A stretch of DNA of 64,000 nucleotides from Bartonella henselae str. Houston-1 (GCF_000046705.1 NC_005956.1:496001-560000), one strand, 5' to 3'; positions 19,052 through 29,683 are shown, counted from the stretch's first letter. Notes: a model not told the origin generated them from the sequence alone. Numbers and translations: made by a program.

Positions 19052-20332
19052 TTAAACCTGCTTTATATTTGATGAAAGTGTTGATGTTAAGTTATCGAAA
19101 TTCATGAGAGAGCCAACAGGTCCAACAGCTGCTAATGTTGGAGTGGCATTGATAAAAAGACGGCCAGCTAAATCAGTTAATCTTGCAGGAGTAATAAGCT
19201 CTAAGCGTTCAATTGTTTCAGATAGTGGAATTTCTCTGCCATAAAGAAGTATTTGACGGGCAATGAAATTAGCTTGACTAGATGGATTTTCCTGCGCCAT
19301 TGTAAGGGTAGCTCGATATTGTGCTCGTGCTCGTTGAAGTTCATTGGTGTGGATATTTTTGCTTACCTTAGAGAGCTCATCGAGAATTACAGGAAGCAGT
19401 TCTTTTAGTTTCTCTTGTCCGGTGGCAGCGTGAAGGCCAAAAAGTCCGATATCTGAAAAGCCCCAATGAAAAGCATAAATAGAATAGCATAATCCACGTT
19501 TTTCTCTCACTTCTTGAAAGAGTCGTGATGACATACCTCCACCAAGAATGATTGAAAGAATTTGTGCAGCATAAAAATCACGCGCATGATAGGGGCGTCC
19601 TTCAAAACCAAGAACAACTTGTGTGTCCATTAGATCGCGATATTCACGAAAATCGCCTCCGACATAATTGGCAAGGTTTGTGAGAGGCTCTGTTGAGTGA
19701 GGACGAAAAGTGCTGAGGCGACTTTCGACTTCTTGCAGGAAATTTTCGTGTTGGACAGCGCCTGCTGCAACTACGATCATACGGTCTGCGCTATAGTGTT
19801 TATTCATAAAACTATGGAGATCAGCAGATGTAAATGATTGAACTGTTTTTGGTGTTCCTAAAATAGAGCGACCAAGCGACTGGTGACGAAAGGCTGTTTC
19901 AGTAAAGTAATCAAAAACAACATCATCAGGAACATCACGAGCGGCACCAATTTCTTGAAAAACTACTTGTTTTTCTCGTTCTAATTCATCCTCATCAAAT
20001 TTTGAATGCATCAAAATATCGGCTAGAATGTCAATGGCAAGCGGAATGTCGTTTTTAAGTACACGTGCAAAATAGGCGGTAGTTTCCGTACTGGTGGTAG
20101 CGTTGATTTCACCACCGACATCTTCAATATCACTTGCAATCTGAAAGGCTGTACGGTTTTCCGTTCCTTTGAAAGCCATATGTTCGAGAAGATGGGCGAT
20201 TCCATGCTGTGTAAAGGTTTCATTACGTGAGCCAACTTTAACCCATATTCCAAGCGCTACACTGTCAATTTGTTGCATTGTATGTGTGGCGATGGTCAAA
20301 CCATTACGCAGGCGGCTGATATCTACACCCAT
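19052..20332 (-). CDS. M16 family zinc protease (mitochondrial processing peptidase-like)
   Basis: A 426-residue insulinase/M16 peptidase of the bacterial MPP-beta-like group. The inverted zinc motif HLLEH is at residues 47-51 (GIAHLLEHMAFKGT), and the downstream zinc glutamate lies in the ELEREKQVVFQEIG segment. The second half has the usual non-catalytic M16 fold (RGLCYSIYAFHWGFSD). No signal peptide is seen, so it is probably cytoplasmic. In Rhizobiales this gene follows thrC, as here (87 bases downstream of thrC on the same strand). The physiological substrate is not known. Confidence 0.92.
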   Translation of the reverse strand: MGVDISRLRNGLTIATHTMQQIDSVALGIWVKVGSRNETFTQHGIAHLLEHMAFKGTENRTAFQIASDIEDVGGEINATTSTETTAYFARVLKNDIPLAIDILADILMHSKFDEDELEREKQVVFQEIGAARDVPDDVVFDYFTETAFRHQSLGRSILGTPKTVQSFTSADLHSFMNKHYSADRMIVVAAGAVQHENFLQEVESRLSTFRPHSTEPLTNLANYVGGDFREYRDLMDTQVVLGFEGRPYHARDFYAAQILSIILGGGMSSRLFQEVREKRGLCYSIYAFHWGFSDIGLFGLHAATGQEKLKELLPVILDELSKVSKNIHTNELQRARAQYRATLTMAQENPSSQANFIARQILLYGREIPLSETIERLELITPARLTDLAGRLFINATPTLAAVGPVGSLMNFDNLTSTLSSNIKQV

Positions 20333-20418
20333 GTGTTCATGACTCCGTTAAACAAGCCAAATACTTTAATTATTATAGAGTATTGGAATATTGTTAATCT
20401 GAATTAATGCAGCTAAGT

Positions 20419-21816
20419 TTAATAAGATGCACGCGATTTTAAAGAAATGTAATCTTTTACTATTTTTTCATCATTAGCAAGACCTATAAAATGTTCTTCG
20501 CGTTCTATTAAATCGTTGAGACGAGATGGCCATGGAGCATTAAGTCCACAGGCATTTTTGATGGCATCAGGAAATTTAGCAGGATGAGCAGTAGAGAGGA
20601 CGATCATTGGAATATGTGGTTGTCTGTTTTCACGGGCTACTTTAAGCGCAACAGCTGTATGTGGATCAACGAGATAGCCGCTTTCCTTATAAACACTGTC
20701 AATTATTTTTGCCGTTTCAGCTATGCTACTTTTCCCTGCAGAAAAGAGGGAACGAATATTTTTGAGCTGCTTTTCATTAAGATTAAAATATCCTGACTTT
20801 TTCAAGTTTTCCATCGCATTGCGAATCCACACAGGATCACGATCGCCACTTTCAAACAGTAAGCGTTCAAAATTAGAAGAGACTTGAATATCCATAGAGG
20901 GTGACGTTGTGTGGGTTGTCGGCTGTGTTTCATAAGTACCATTAGTCAATGTGCGCACGAGGATATCATTATCATTTGTTGCAATGACCAATTGGGCAAT
21001 GGGTAATCCCATACGGGCAGCAACATAACCCGCAAAAATATCACCAAAATTTCCAGTAGGAACAGTAAATGAGACAGCTCTATCAGGAGCACCTAAAGAA
21101 AGTGCGGATGAAAAATAATAAACAATTTGCGCCATAATACGCGCCCAATTTATAGAATTAACTCCTGAAAGTGCTTTTTTTTGCCGGAAATTATGGTCAT
21201 TAAACATTGCTTTCACCAGTGCTTGGCAATCATCAAAACTCCCTTCAATGGCTATGGCATGCACGTTTGTTTTTTGACTGGTCGTCATTTGCCGCTGCTG
21301 AACGGGTGATATACGCCCTTTAGGAAACAAGATAAAAACGTCTGAATATTCTCTTCCAGCAAAAGCTTGTATTGCGGCACCACCTGTATCACCTGATGTA
21401 GCAGCAATAATTGTTGCGGATTTATTTTTTTTGATGAGCACATAATCCATCAGTCGAGAAAGAAACTGCATTGCAACATCTTTAAATGCCAAAGTAGGAC
21501 CGTGAAAAAGTTCAAGAATAAATTCATTTGGGCCAGTTTGCAGTAACGGACAGGTTGCAGGATGATGGAAGGTAGCATAAGATTCAGAAATCATATTTTC
21601 AAAAGAAGTATATTCAATTTCGTTATTCACAAAGGGCCAAAGAATAGTTTTAGCGATTGTCATATAGGATTGGCCACGAAGCGCTCGTAATGCATCGAAT
21701 GATAATTGGGGGAATTTTTCTGGAAGATAAAGTCCACCATCACTAGCCAGTCCAGTCATGATAGTTTCAATAAAACCTAAAGCAGGAGCCTCACCTCTCG
21801 TGCTGATATATTGCAT
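20419..21816 (-). CDS. thrC: threonine synthase
   Basis: Pyridoxal-phosphate enzyme that converts O-phosphohomoserine to threonine, directly downstream of ThrB in the pathway. The PLP lysine is K112 in GPTLAFKDVAMQFL, the phosphate-binding loop is ATSGDTGGAA, and the N-terminal block YISTRGEAPALGFIETIMTGLASDGGLY is typical. Length (465) is normal for the fungal/proteobacterial type. It is probably co-transcribed with the M16 protease gene. It is separated by about 7 kb from thrB and lies in opposite orientation. Confidence 0.96.
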   Translation of the reverse strand: MQYISTRGEAPALGFIETIMTGLASDGGLYLPEKFPQLSFDALRALRGQSYMTIAKTILWPFVNNEIEYTSFENMISESYATFHHPATCPLLQTGPNEFILELFHGPTLAFKDVAMQFLSRLMDYVLIKKNKSATIIAATSGDTGGAAIQAFAGREYSDVFILFPKGRISPVQQRQMTTSQKTNVHAIAIEGSFDDCQALVKAMFNDHNFRQKKALSGVNSINWARIMAQIVYYFSSALSLGAPDRAVSFTVPTGNFGDIFAGYVAARMGLPIAQLVIATNDNDILVRTLTNGTYETQPTTHTTSPSMDIQVSSNFERLLFESGDRDPVWIRNAMENLKKSGYFNLNEKQLKNIRSLFSAGKSSIAETAKIIDSVYKESGYLVDPHTAVALKVARENRQPHIPMIVLSTAHPAKFPDAIKNACGLNAPWPSRLNDLIEREEHFIGLANDEKIVKDYISLKSRASY

Positions 21817-22377
21817 AAGTTTTTTCCTTTGTTTATTTCCGACGAGTTGGTCAAGTTATTTATTTCATGTTTTTCATAATATTTAAATTATTCAATCAAT
21901 AGAAATTGATTTGTTTATTCTTATAAGTAATGAAAAACAATGACATGAACCCTTTCGAGTCTTTAAAGTTAAGAGATAAATATTTATGAAAAGTTTGTTA
22001 TAGACGAGAGACCTTTTTCTATTATTCATTCGCTTATTTTGCAATTCATGTTAATTGATGCACTTTCTTCAATACTGAGATAAATATAGAGAATAGTATT
22101 TATTGAAGACCTTCCTTGCAAAAAATCAATTACTCATAGTTATTTTTTTATTCTTACTTTGTATAATAAAAAAATCATATACAAATTAATCTCTTCCAAT
22201 GGTATAGGATAATTCATGTTGGAAGATTTATGAGGTAATTTCATGGCATTTAGTGCATGAACTGTGTCTCTGGAGTAATTTTCATTTCGTTTAAATATCA
22301 GTTTCCATACTAATAAGTATGATATTTTTTCTACGCAGTATTATTGGTAATGTAGTAAGATTATTTATATAAAATAC
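21817..22377. other. AT-rich spacer upstream of thrC
   Basis: About 560 bases of very AT-rich DNA between the thrC start and the terminator of the first small secreted protein gene. It should hold the thrC promoter. I see no gene, RNA or repeat in it. Confidence 0.5.
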
Positions 22378-22412
22378 AAAAAACAGTCTGCCCAATTATG
22401 TGAGACAGACTG
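22378..22412 (-). terminator. rho-independent terminator after the small secreted protein gene at 22465
   Basis: On the minus strand CAGTCTG (22412-22406) pairs perfectly with CAGACTG (22390-22384) and is followed directly by six T (22383-22378). It lies 53 bases past the stop codon of the leftmost paralog and so ends the three-gene array. Confidence 0.8.
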
Positions 22413-22464
22413 CAATTTAAAAAATATTTTTAAAAAAAGAAAAAAGTAACCGGATAATTTAGGA

Positions 22465-22833
22465 TTATTTACCTTTAGTTTTACCTACTGCCCATCCAAG
22501 TATACCAGTAAATATACCCATGATAGATCCTGTCAGGAAGCCAAAAGCTAGAGCTCCTACGGTAGTAAAAATTCCTAGTGTAATAGGCTCAAACACCTTC
22601 TCAATTTTTCCTTCATAAGTATTTTCATTTTTTGCTTCATAAGTGAAATTTGGCATATATAAAGCAGCCATATTGATTGCTATCTTTTTTCCTTGTTCCA
22701 TTACAGAAACAGAAATATTCTCTTGCTGAGGGCTATTTCTCAAAGGACTTGCATGAGCACTTATAATTTGTGAAAGAGAAAAAAACGTTGCAATAAAAAT
22801 ACTGAACACTTGATTTTTTAATACTTTAACCAT
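22465..22833 (-). CDS. small secreted protein with hydrophobic glycine-rich tail, paralog 1 of 3
   Basis: I do not recognise this family. The 122-residue product has a clear signal peptide (1-28, cleavage likely after SAHA), a polar middle (29-81) with the segments SVMEQGKKIAINMA and YMPNFTYEAKNE, and a long hydrophobic tail (about 82-116) with glycines spaced regularly (LGIF, VGAL, FGFL, GSIMG, GILG) ending in GKTKGK. The first two thirds are almost identical to the product at 23046-23408, while the tails differ. A ribosome-binding site, GAGGT, sits 7 bases before ATG in a leader (22831-22851) shared by all three paralogs. It is followed by a good terminator. The product could be a membrane-inserted secreted peptide, pilin-like subunit or pore-former; none is proven. 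Confidence 0.8.
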   Translation of the reverse strand: MVKVLKNQVFSIFIATFFSLSQIISAHASPLRNSPQQENISVSVMEQGKKIAINMAALYMPNFTYEAKNENTYEGKIEKVFEPITLGIFTTVGALAFGFLTGSIMGIFTGILGWAVGKTKGK

Positions 22834-23045
22834 AATTTTACCTCAAATATTTTTAATTGATCACTAATCAAATGCATCGAAAAAGCTAGGAGATGCGCTG
22901 AAAAAAAGTTTTTAGGATTGTTTTTGCTCACAAGAATTAACGATGCGTTTTATGGGTAATAATGAGTACAGAGCGTAAGCTATTTTCATTTTCTATACTG
23001 AATTATTAAGTTTCCATATTTGAAAGAGAAATTTTGTGAGCTCTA

Positions 23046-23408
23046 CTATTTTGTTTTGTATATAATGAGATTTATTATCCACCCGAATAGCAGTCCCACT
23101 GCAGTTGTTGCATACCCGATTGCCATTCCAATACCAAAAATCCCTATTGTGATAGGCTCGACTACTTTTTCAACTTTTCCTTCAAGAGCAGCTTCATTTT
23201 TTGCTTCATAAGTGAAATTTGGCATATAGAAAGTAGCCATGTTAATTGCTATCTTTTTTCCTTGTTCCATTACAGAAACAGAAATATTCTCTTGCTGAGG
23301 ACTGTTTTTCAAAGGACTTGCATGAGCACTAACACTTATAATTTGTGAAAAAGAAAAAAATGTTACAATAAAAATACTGAACACTTGATTTTTTAATACT
23401 TTAACCAT
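23046..23408 (-). CDS. small secreted protein with hydrophobic tail, paralog 2 of 3
   Basis: Middle member of the tandem array, 120 residues. The signal peptide (1-30, ending VSAHA) and the polar segment (SPLKNSPQQENIS, SVMEQGKKIAINMA, YMPNFTYEAKNE, EGKVEKVVEPI) nearly match paralog 1. The hydrophobic tail (about 85-116: ITIGIFGIGMAIGYATTAVG then LLFGWIINLII) is different in sequence but similar in character, ending YKTK. The upstream leader with TTGAGGTAAAATT before ATG is conserved, and the similarity continues into the spacer (an ATGCATCGA-like stretch at about 22870 and 23450). This pattern shows duplication of a unit including its promoter-proximal DNA. Function unknown. Confidence 0.8.
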   Translation of the reverse strand: MVKVLKNQVFSIFIVTFFSFSQIISVSAHASPLKNSPQQENISVSVMEQGKKIAINMATFYMPNFTYEAKNEAALEGKVEKVVEPITIGIFGIGMAIGYATTAVGLLFGWIINLIIYKTK

Positions 23409-23526
23409 AATTTTACCTCAAATGTTTTTATTATTTCATATAAATAAGCAGATGCATCGAGGAAGTCAGTAATGCAGAAGTCGGTAAATTTTCACGATGA
23501 TTAATGCTTTTGGTAAAGGATATCTA
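23409..23526. promoter_or_regulatory. conserved leader and probable promoter region of paralog 2
   Basis: The bases just upstream of the paralog 2 start (23409-23421 on the plus strand) repeat the leader found before paralogs 1 (from 22834) and 3 (from 23926). Each has a GAGGT ribosome-binding site in the same position. Conservation of non-coding leader sequence points to shared expression control. I cannot place -35/-10 boxes with confidence. Confidence 0.45.
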
Positions 23527-23569
23527 CTTCATTATGTGCCTTTATAATATCAAGAAACACATAATGAAG
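23527..23569 (-). terminator. 12-bp perfect hairpin downstream of paralog 3
   Basis: CTTCATTATGTG (23527-23538) and CACATAATGAAG (23558-23569) are exact reverse complements with a 19-base loop. On the minus strand it begins 21 bases after the stop codon of paralog 3. There is no T run behind it, so it may act as a transcript 3'-end stabiliser or weak terminator rather than a classical one. Confidence 0.6.
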
Positions 23570-23589
23570 CTTATATGATTCTTTATGCG

Positions 23590-23925
23590 TTATTTGAAGA
23601 ATGATATAATTTGCGATATCCAATTTATTACGGTTGAAATTATGTATCCAGCGCTCATTATACCTACCCCGAGCGTAATGATGTCAACTACCTTTTCAAC
23701 TTTACCTTCAAAGGCAACTTCATTTTCCGTTCCATGATTTAAGCTTGGAATATAAAAAGCAGCCATATTGATTGTTTCCTTATTTCCCTGTTCTACTACG
23801 GAAATAGGAGCGACTGGCTGAGAGTTATTTTCTAAATGATTTGCATGAACATTTGCAACTTGTGAAAGAAAAAAAACACTAATCGTTAAAATACTCAAGA
23901 GCTGATTTCTAAGTACTTTTTTCAT
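23590..23925 (-). CDS. small secreted protein with hydrophobic tail, paralog 3 of 3
   Basis: Most divergent member, 111 residues. It keeps the same plan: signal peptide (1-28, ending NVHA), polar segment with VVEQGNKETINMAAFYIP and the conserved FEGKVEKVV, then a hydrophobic C-terminus (about 81-110) ending NWISQIISFFK. The tail has an amphipathic look, with polar residues spaced every three to four. The leader with GAGGT is conserved. The three proteins share SxVEQG, INMA and EGK(V/I)EKV as a family signature. A 12-base hairpin follows the gene. I do not know the function. Confidence 0.78.
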   Translation of the reverse strand: MKKVLRNQLLSILTISVFFLSQVANVHANHLENNSQPVAPISVVEQGNKETINMAAFYIPSLNHGTENEVAFEGKVEKVVDIITLGVGIMSAGYIISTVINWISQIISFFK

Positions 23926-24938
23926 AATTTTACCTCAAATATTCTATATTTTAATTAAATTATTAAATACATCATTGAATATAGTGAAAATGAATTACAT
24001 ATATACAAATCGTATTTACACATCAAATGATGCATAATAATGTATATCATTATGTATATTTAATCAATAGTAAAAAATACATAGTGGAATTATAATTATT
24101 TTAATTATTAAAGATATGATAATTTAAGATAAATATTTTAAAGAAATTTTTTAAAAAATATTTTATAAATTCTTATCAAACTTTTCCTATAATTCTTATC
24201 TATAGAATTTATTTTTTATTCTCATTTTGGATATTTTTTTAATTTTAAGCGTTGTTTTTATTTTTAGATTATAGATAGTTGAATCACAAATTTAATGATC
24301 TCATTTTATATTTAAATCATAAATATGATTTGTAAGGATCAAATTTAATTAATAGAGATAATAAGCATAAATGAATTTATATTATATTTTTTATACGTAT
24401 TTAAAATAATAAATTAAGATACAAGATGTAATTTTATAATTTATGATTTAAAATTATAGTAGGATAAATTGATGAATGCGCCGTTTAGTTTCCAATATGC
24501 AGTAAAAGGAGATCTAAAAACTTTAATAAGATGCAATAAAAAGGTTTTTACTAAATTATACTTAGGATATTGATGCAACTTTATTCATGATGGTGAATGC
24601 TATGAGCTGTATGGTTTAAGCTAAGAATTGTATGTAGATCTTATTTATGTAGTGTATTTATTTGCATCATTATTACCTAATTCCCCAAAGGGATAAGGAG
24701 CATGTTGATTGTATCATTTTCAGGTTATTAAATATATTATTTTATTTACGATGAGCAGAATGCAGATTGCATAGCAATGACGTTACTGATGATAAAAATG
24801 ATTAAGAGCTGCTGGTGATCATACGCAGCTAATACAATTATCTCTTAATTCTTGTGGTATATTTTATCAAGGCAAAAAAATTTTAGTAAAAATATTACTG
24901 AAAAACAGTGTAAGTTGATATATTTCTAAGGGATCTTT
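23926..24938. other. 1-kb very AT-rich spacer with a decayed reading frame
   Basis: The left 500 bases (23926-24440) are extremely AT-rich and featureless apart from the paralog 3 leader. The right half is less AT-rich and contains the relic frame listed at 24472-24696. No intact gene or RNA recognised. Confidence 0.55.
24472..24696 (+). pseudogene. possible decayed gene (one frame interrupted by two stops)
   Basis: From ATG 24472, which has AGGA 8 bases upstream, one frame encodes 33 residues (MNAPFSFQYAVKGDLKTLI and on) to TGA at 24571. The same frame then gives CNFIHDGECYELYGLS up to TAA at 24622, and ELYVDLIYVVYLFASLLP up to TAA at 24694. Three protein-like segments in one frame in otherwise non-coding DNA suggest a gene broken by nonsense mutations. 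I do not recognise the family. Chance in AT-rich DNA cannot be excluded. Confidence 0.35.
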
Positions 24939-25640
24939 TTATGGTAAATCTTGCCACACTGCCATTGCTTCTAAGACTTCTAGTAAATGGGCATGTTTTG
25001 CGATAGCTGTTTCAGCACCAGCCTCTACAAGTGCATTAGAGTGGCCAAGATAGCTATGCGATCCTCCAGTAAAACCGATAACGCGCATGCCTGCTGCGGT
25101 TGCAGCATGTACGCCATGAATTGAATCTTCTATAACAATAGTGTTTTTTGGTTTTACGCGCAATTGTTGTGCAGCGAAAAGAAAAACATCAGGAGCAGGT
25201 TTCGTTTTTTTTGTTCCAACTTCAGGAGCAGAAAATATTTTATCTTTATTATCAAAAAAATCATAAAGATCAACGATAGTGAGCATTTCTTTTATCTCTG
25301 TGCTTCTTGCATTAGAGCAAATACAATAAGGATAGTGAGATTGTATAGCTTCTATCGCTTCTTTTATACCATCGATAGCACGTAGTTCAGTTTTTATTTG
25401 TGCTCGAAAAAGATCTGACATCTGATCTATAAGATGAGCAGAAGTTGGTTTTCCTGTTTCTTGTTCAACTTTTTTAAGAATATCAGGAAAGATTAGTCCT
25501 GCATAACGCGCACTCAATTCTTCAGGTGATATTTCATATCCAATTTTCTTAAGTAATTGAGATCCAATTTGTGCTGCGAGATATTCAGAATCTACGAGAA
25601 CTCCATCACAATCAAAAATAATGAGATCTATCTTAGGCAT
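24939..25640 (-). CDS. HAD-superfamily phosphatase (beta-phosphoglucomutase/phosphoglycolate phosphatase-like)
   Basis: A 233-residue soluble HAD hydrolase, subfamily IA. Motif I is FDCDGVLVDSE (nucleophile D10, acid/base D12), motif II is in CICSNAR, motif III lysine is in TKPAPDVF, and motif IV is VIEDSIHGVHAATAAGM. The helical cap between residues about 17 and 85 is of the type seen in phosphoglycolate phosphatase and beta-phosphoglucomutase relatives. The substrate cannot be read from sequence. It is isolated on its strand and divergent from ccrM. Confidence 0.88.
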   Translation of the reverse strand: MPKIDLIIFDCDGVLVDSEYLAAQIGSQLLKKIGYEISPEELSARYAGLIFPDILKKVEQETGKPTSAHLIDQMSDLFRAQIKTELRAIDGIKEAIEAIQSHYPYCICSNARSTEIKEMLTIVDLYDFFDNKDKIFSAPEVGTKKTKPAPDVFLFAAQQLRVKPKNTIVIEDSIHGVHAATAAGMRVIGFTGGSHSYLGHSNALVEAGAETAIAKHAHLLEVLEAMAVWQDLP

Positions 25641-27125
<1,485 letters not shown>

Positions 27126-27172
27126 GATGATCAGTTCACGCTACTAAATATTTCATCTGTTCAGTGGGGGCG

Positions 27173-28231
27173 TTATTTTAACTTGAAGGGGTGAGGAATC
27201 GCGACTGCGATGGCTTTTTTCATCACGGTAGGGAGAGCCTGTTCCGCAAGATGATGAATATCGCACCACCAGCCATTTTGATGTTTTATTTCGCGAATAC
27301 CGCTAATATAGTAAACGTCAAGTTTCAAAGAAAAATGGGTGAAAACATGTGTAATTTGTCCTTTAAATTGCCAATTGGCAATAAAGGGTGCATTTTGGAG
27401 TCCATTTGGGTTCTTTGTTCCAATATTGTTAGGAATTTGGGTCATACCACCGAGTAATTTTTTACCCTGTCGTTTTTCTAGATAAATTTGCCTCTTTTCA
27501 TTAAGAACAACAAAAGCAGCACCAGTTTTTGAAAGACGTTCTTTTTTAGGAGCTTTGACTGGAAAAAATTCTGCTTTTTGCATTTTTTCTGCTCTACATA
27601 AACCTTGAAGAGGGCAGAGGGAACAAGATGGTTTACGTGGTATGCAAATTGTTGCTCCCAGATCCATCATGGCTTGAGCAAAGTCGCCTGGGCGATTTAA
27701 AGCAGTAATTTTTTGTGTTTTTTCTTTAATTTCAGCTTTTGCTTTGGGCAAGACTGAGGTGATAGCAAATAAGCGTGTTACAACGCGTTCGACATTACTA
27801 TCAACAACAGCTACAGGATGGTTAAAAGCAATAGCGGCGATAGCTGCAGCAGTATAGTCTCCAATACCGGATAGAGAACGCAATACTTTTATAGATTGTG
27901 GAAATTGTCCTCCGTAGTCTTCAACGAGCTGCTGAGCACAATTTTTAAGATTGCGTGCGCGTGAATAATAGCCAAGACCAGCCCACGCTTTCATGATATC
28001 ATCTTGTGAAGCTTTTGCTAAAGAAGAAAGATCAGGCCAAAGTTGCAGAAATTTTTTAAAATAGGGCTTAACAGCTTCGACAGTTGTTTGTTGAAGCATG
28101 ATTTCAGAAAGCCAAACGCGATAAGGATCGGGGCGGATGCCTTGCATTTGTTCTTTGGGGGTAATACGCCATGGGAGATGCCGGTGTTTTTGATCGTACC
28201 AAGAAAGAAGGCGCAAAGAAATTTCATGCAT
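27173..28231 (-). CDS. mutY: A/G-specific adenine glycosylase
   Basis: Removes adenine mispaired with 8-oxoguanine. The HhH-GPD domain shows the catalytic glutamate E43 (LSEIMLQQTT) and the catalytic aspartate in VAVVDSNVERV. The iron-sulfur cluster ligands are C-x6-C-x2-C-x5-C in CIPRKPSCSLCPLQGLC, and a C-terminal NUDIX-like domain (FFPVKAPKKERLSK onward) recognises 8-oxoG. The frame can be extended to ATG 28279, adding 16 hydrophobic residues not typical for MutY. I prefer ATG 28231, which gives MHEISLRLLSWYD and the family's usual N-terminus. Neither start has a strong ribosome-binding site. It is divergent from the DUF721 gene. Confidence 0.94.
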   Translation of the reverse strand: MHEISLRLLSWYDQKHRHLPWRITPKEQMQGIRPDPYRVWLSEIMLQQTTVEAVKPYFKKFLQLWPDLSSLAKASQDDIMKAWAGLGYYSRARNLKNCAQQLVEDYGGQFPQSIKVLRSLSGIGDYTAAAIAAIAFNHPVAVVDSNVERVVTRLFAITSVLPKAKAEIKEKTQKITALNRPGDFAQAMMDLGATICIPRKPSCSLCPLQGLCRAEKMQKAEFFPVKAPKKERLSKTGAAFVVLNEKRQIYLEKRQGKKLLGGMTQIPNNIGTKNPNGLQNAPFIANWQFKGQITHVFTHFSLKLDVYYISGIREIKHQNGWWCDIHHLAEQALPTVMKKAIAVAIPHPFKLK

Positions 28232-28440
28232 GATTTTTGTCAACCATAGGGAGATATAAAATGCAAAAGAAAAAAGCATTTATTTTGCAATTCATAATTT
28301 GTTTCTTCCTTATTATAGGACTTTTGATTAAGTAATTATCGGATTTTGTCGATATTTAATGAGTTTTTGAGGGTAAAAGCTCTTAGATGAAAGAAGGAAT
28401 TTTTATAATTTAGTAAATGTTTTGATGATGATTTAGAAAA

Positions 28441-28941
28441 ATGAGCAAACAATTTCAAAAGCGCCATTTTTATTCTCTTTCTGAGATAATATTTAAAATG
28501 CTTGATCCAATTTTACGTAAGCGAACAGGACTTAATGTGGCGCTTATAGAAAATTGGTCACAGATTGCAGGACGCGATATCGCTGAGCATACAGTACCAC
28601 TTAAAATTATTTGGAAACGTCGCGTGGATCAAGATGAAATTTTCCAACCTGGAACACTTATTGTCGCGTGTGAAGGGTTTGTTGCGTTAAAATTGATACA
28701 TGAGACAGCGGAATTGATTCATAGAATTAATGTTTTTTTTGGGTATATTGCTCTTAACCGCATCAAAATTGAACAAAGAAGCGTCTCGGTTTTTAGTAAT
28801 CAGTTGCCGAGGAAGTTATCCTTGAGTGTAAAAGAAAAAAAATGCGTGGAAAAAATGCTTGAGGGGGTTGAAAATGAAAGTTTACGCCAATCACTTTATG
28901 AACTTGGCTGTTGCATTTTTGCAGAAAAAAAGAATAAATAG
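28441..28941 (+). CDS. DUF721 (DciA-like) family protein
   Basis: A 166-residue protein with the DUF721 core: LDPILRKRTGLNVALIENWSQIAGRDIAEHTVPLKI, then GTLIVACEGFVALKLIHETAELIHRIN. In bacteria lacking DnaC/DnaI, members of this family (DciA) load the replicative helicase DnaB. Whether this protein does so is inferred. It stands between mutY and a dsbA-like gene, the standard Rhizobiales setting. The product is complete. Confidence 0.8.
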   Translation: MSKQFQKRHFYSLSEIIFKMLDPILRKRTGLNVALIENWSQIAGRDIAEHTVPLKIIWKRRVDQDEIFQPGTLIVACEGFVALKLIHETAELIHRINVFFGYIALNRIKIEQRSVSVFSNQLPRKLSLSVKEKKCVEKMLEGVENESLRQSLYELGCCIFAEKKNK

Positions 28942-29026
28942 AGCAGAGTATTTTAGATGTTTTTCTTTAGTATATTAAAGAGTGTTGGATTCTTATTCGT
29001 TTAATAACAACAGAAAAGTATTATTG

Positions 29027-29683
29027 ATGATAAACTATCGTTCCTTTTTGTCTTTTGCAGTAATTTTTGCTCTAATGACAACCATGCAAATCAGTGTAAC
29101 CACCGTTTTAGCTAGTGGAGTTAAACCAGTTTCGACTGTTGATATGGCCGAACTTCTTAAATCAGGCAAGGCTAAGGATAGGTTTGAGGGAGAGGAAAAC
29201 GCACCAGTAACAATTGTTGAATATGCTTCATTAACGTGTGTTCATTGTGCACATTTTTATAATGATGTACTTCCTCAAATTCGTAAAAAATATATCAAAA
29301 CGGGAAAAGTGAAGCTTATCTTCCGAGATTTTGCTTTTGATTCTCGTGCAACGGCAGGCTTTATGTTGGCGCGCTGTGCACCAGAAGATCGTTATTTTCC
29401 TTTGATAGAAGTTTTATTTCAAAAACAGTCTGAGTGGGTCTGGGCGAGAGATGCTGTGACGCCGTTGAAGAAAATTGGCTTAATGGCAGGTTTTACCGAT
29501 GAAAGTTTTAATGCTTGTCTGAAAAATCAGTCCATTTTAGATGAAGTAAATGCATCTTTTGAGCGTGGAAAAGAACTTGGTGTCAATGCAACACCTACTT
29601 TTTTTATTAATGGTAATAAATATGAAGGTGCGATGTCAGTAGAAGCCTTCTTTTCAGTGATTGACAGTTTTCTTAAAAACTAA
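29027..29683 (+). CDS. DsbA-family periplasmic thiol-disulfide oxidoreductase
   Basis: A 218-residue exported thioredoxin-fold protein. Residues 1-31 form a signal peptide (MINYRSFLSFAVIFALM core, ending VLASG). The active site is CVHC in EYASLTCVHCAHFYN, followed by the DsbA helical insert and the cis-proline loop GVNATPTFFINGNKYEG. The frame can start earlier at GTG 28982, which would put 15 polar residues before the signal peptide; ATG 29027 is more likely. The family oxidises or isomerises cysteines of envelope proteins. In several Rhizobiales smc follows this gene; here ppdK follows after 183 bases. Confidence 0.9.
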   Translation: MINYRSFLSFAVIFALMTTMQISVTTVLASGVKPVSTVDMAELLKSGKAKDRFEGEENAPVTIVEYASLTCVHCAHFYNDVLPQIRKKYIKTGKVKLIFRDFAFDSRATAGFMLARCAPEDRYFPLIEVLFQKQSEWVWARDAVTPLKKIGLMAGFTDESFNACLKNQSILDEVNASFERGKELGVNATPTFFINGNKYEGAMSVEAFFSVIDSFLKN

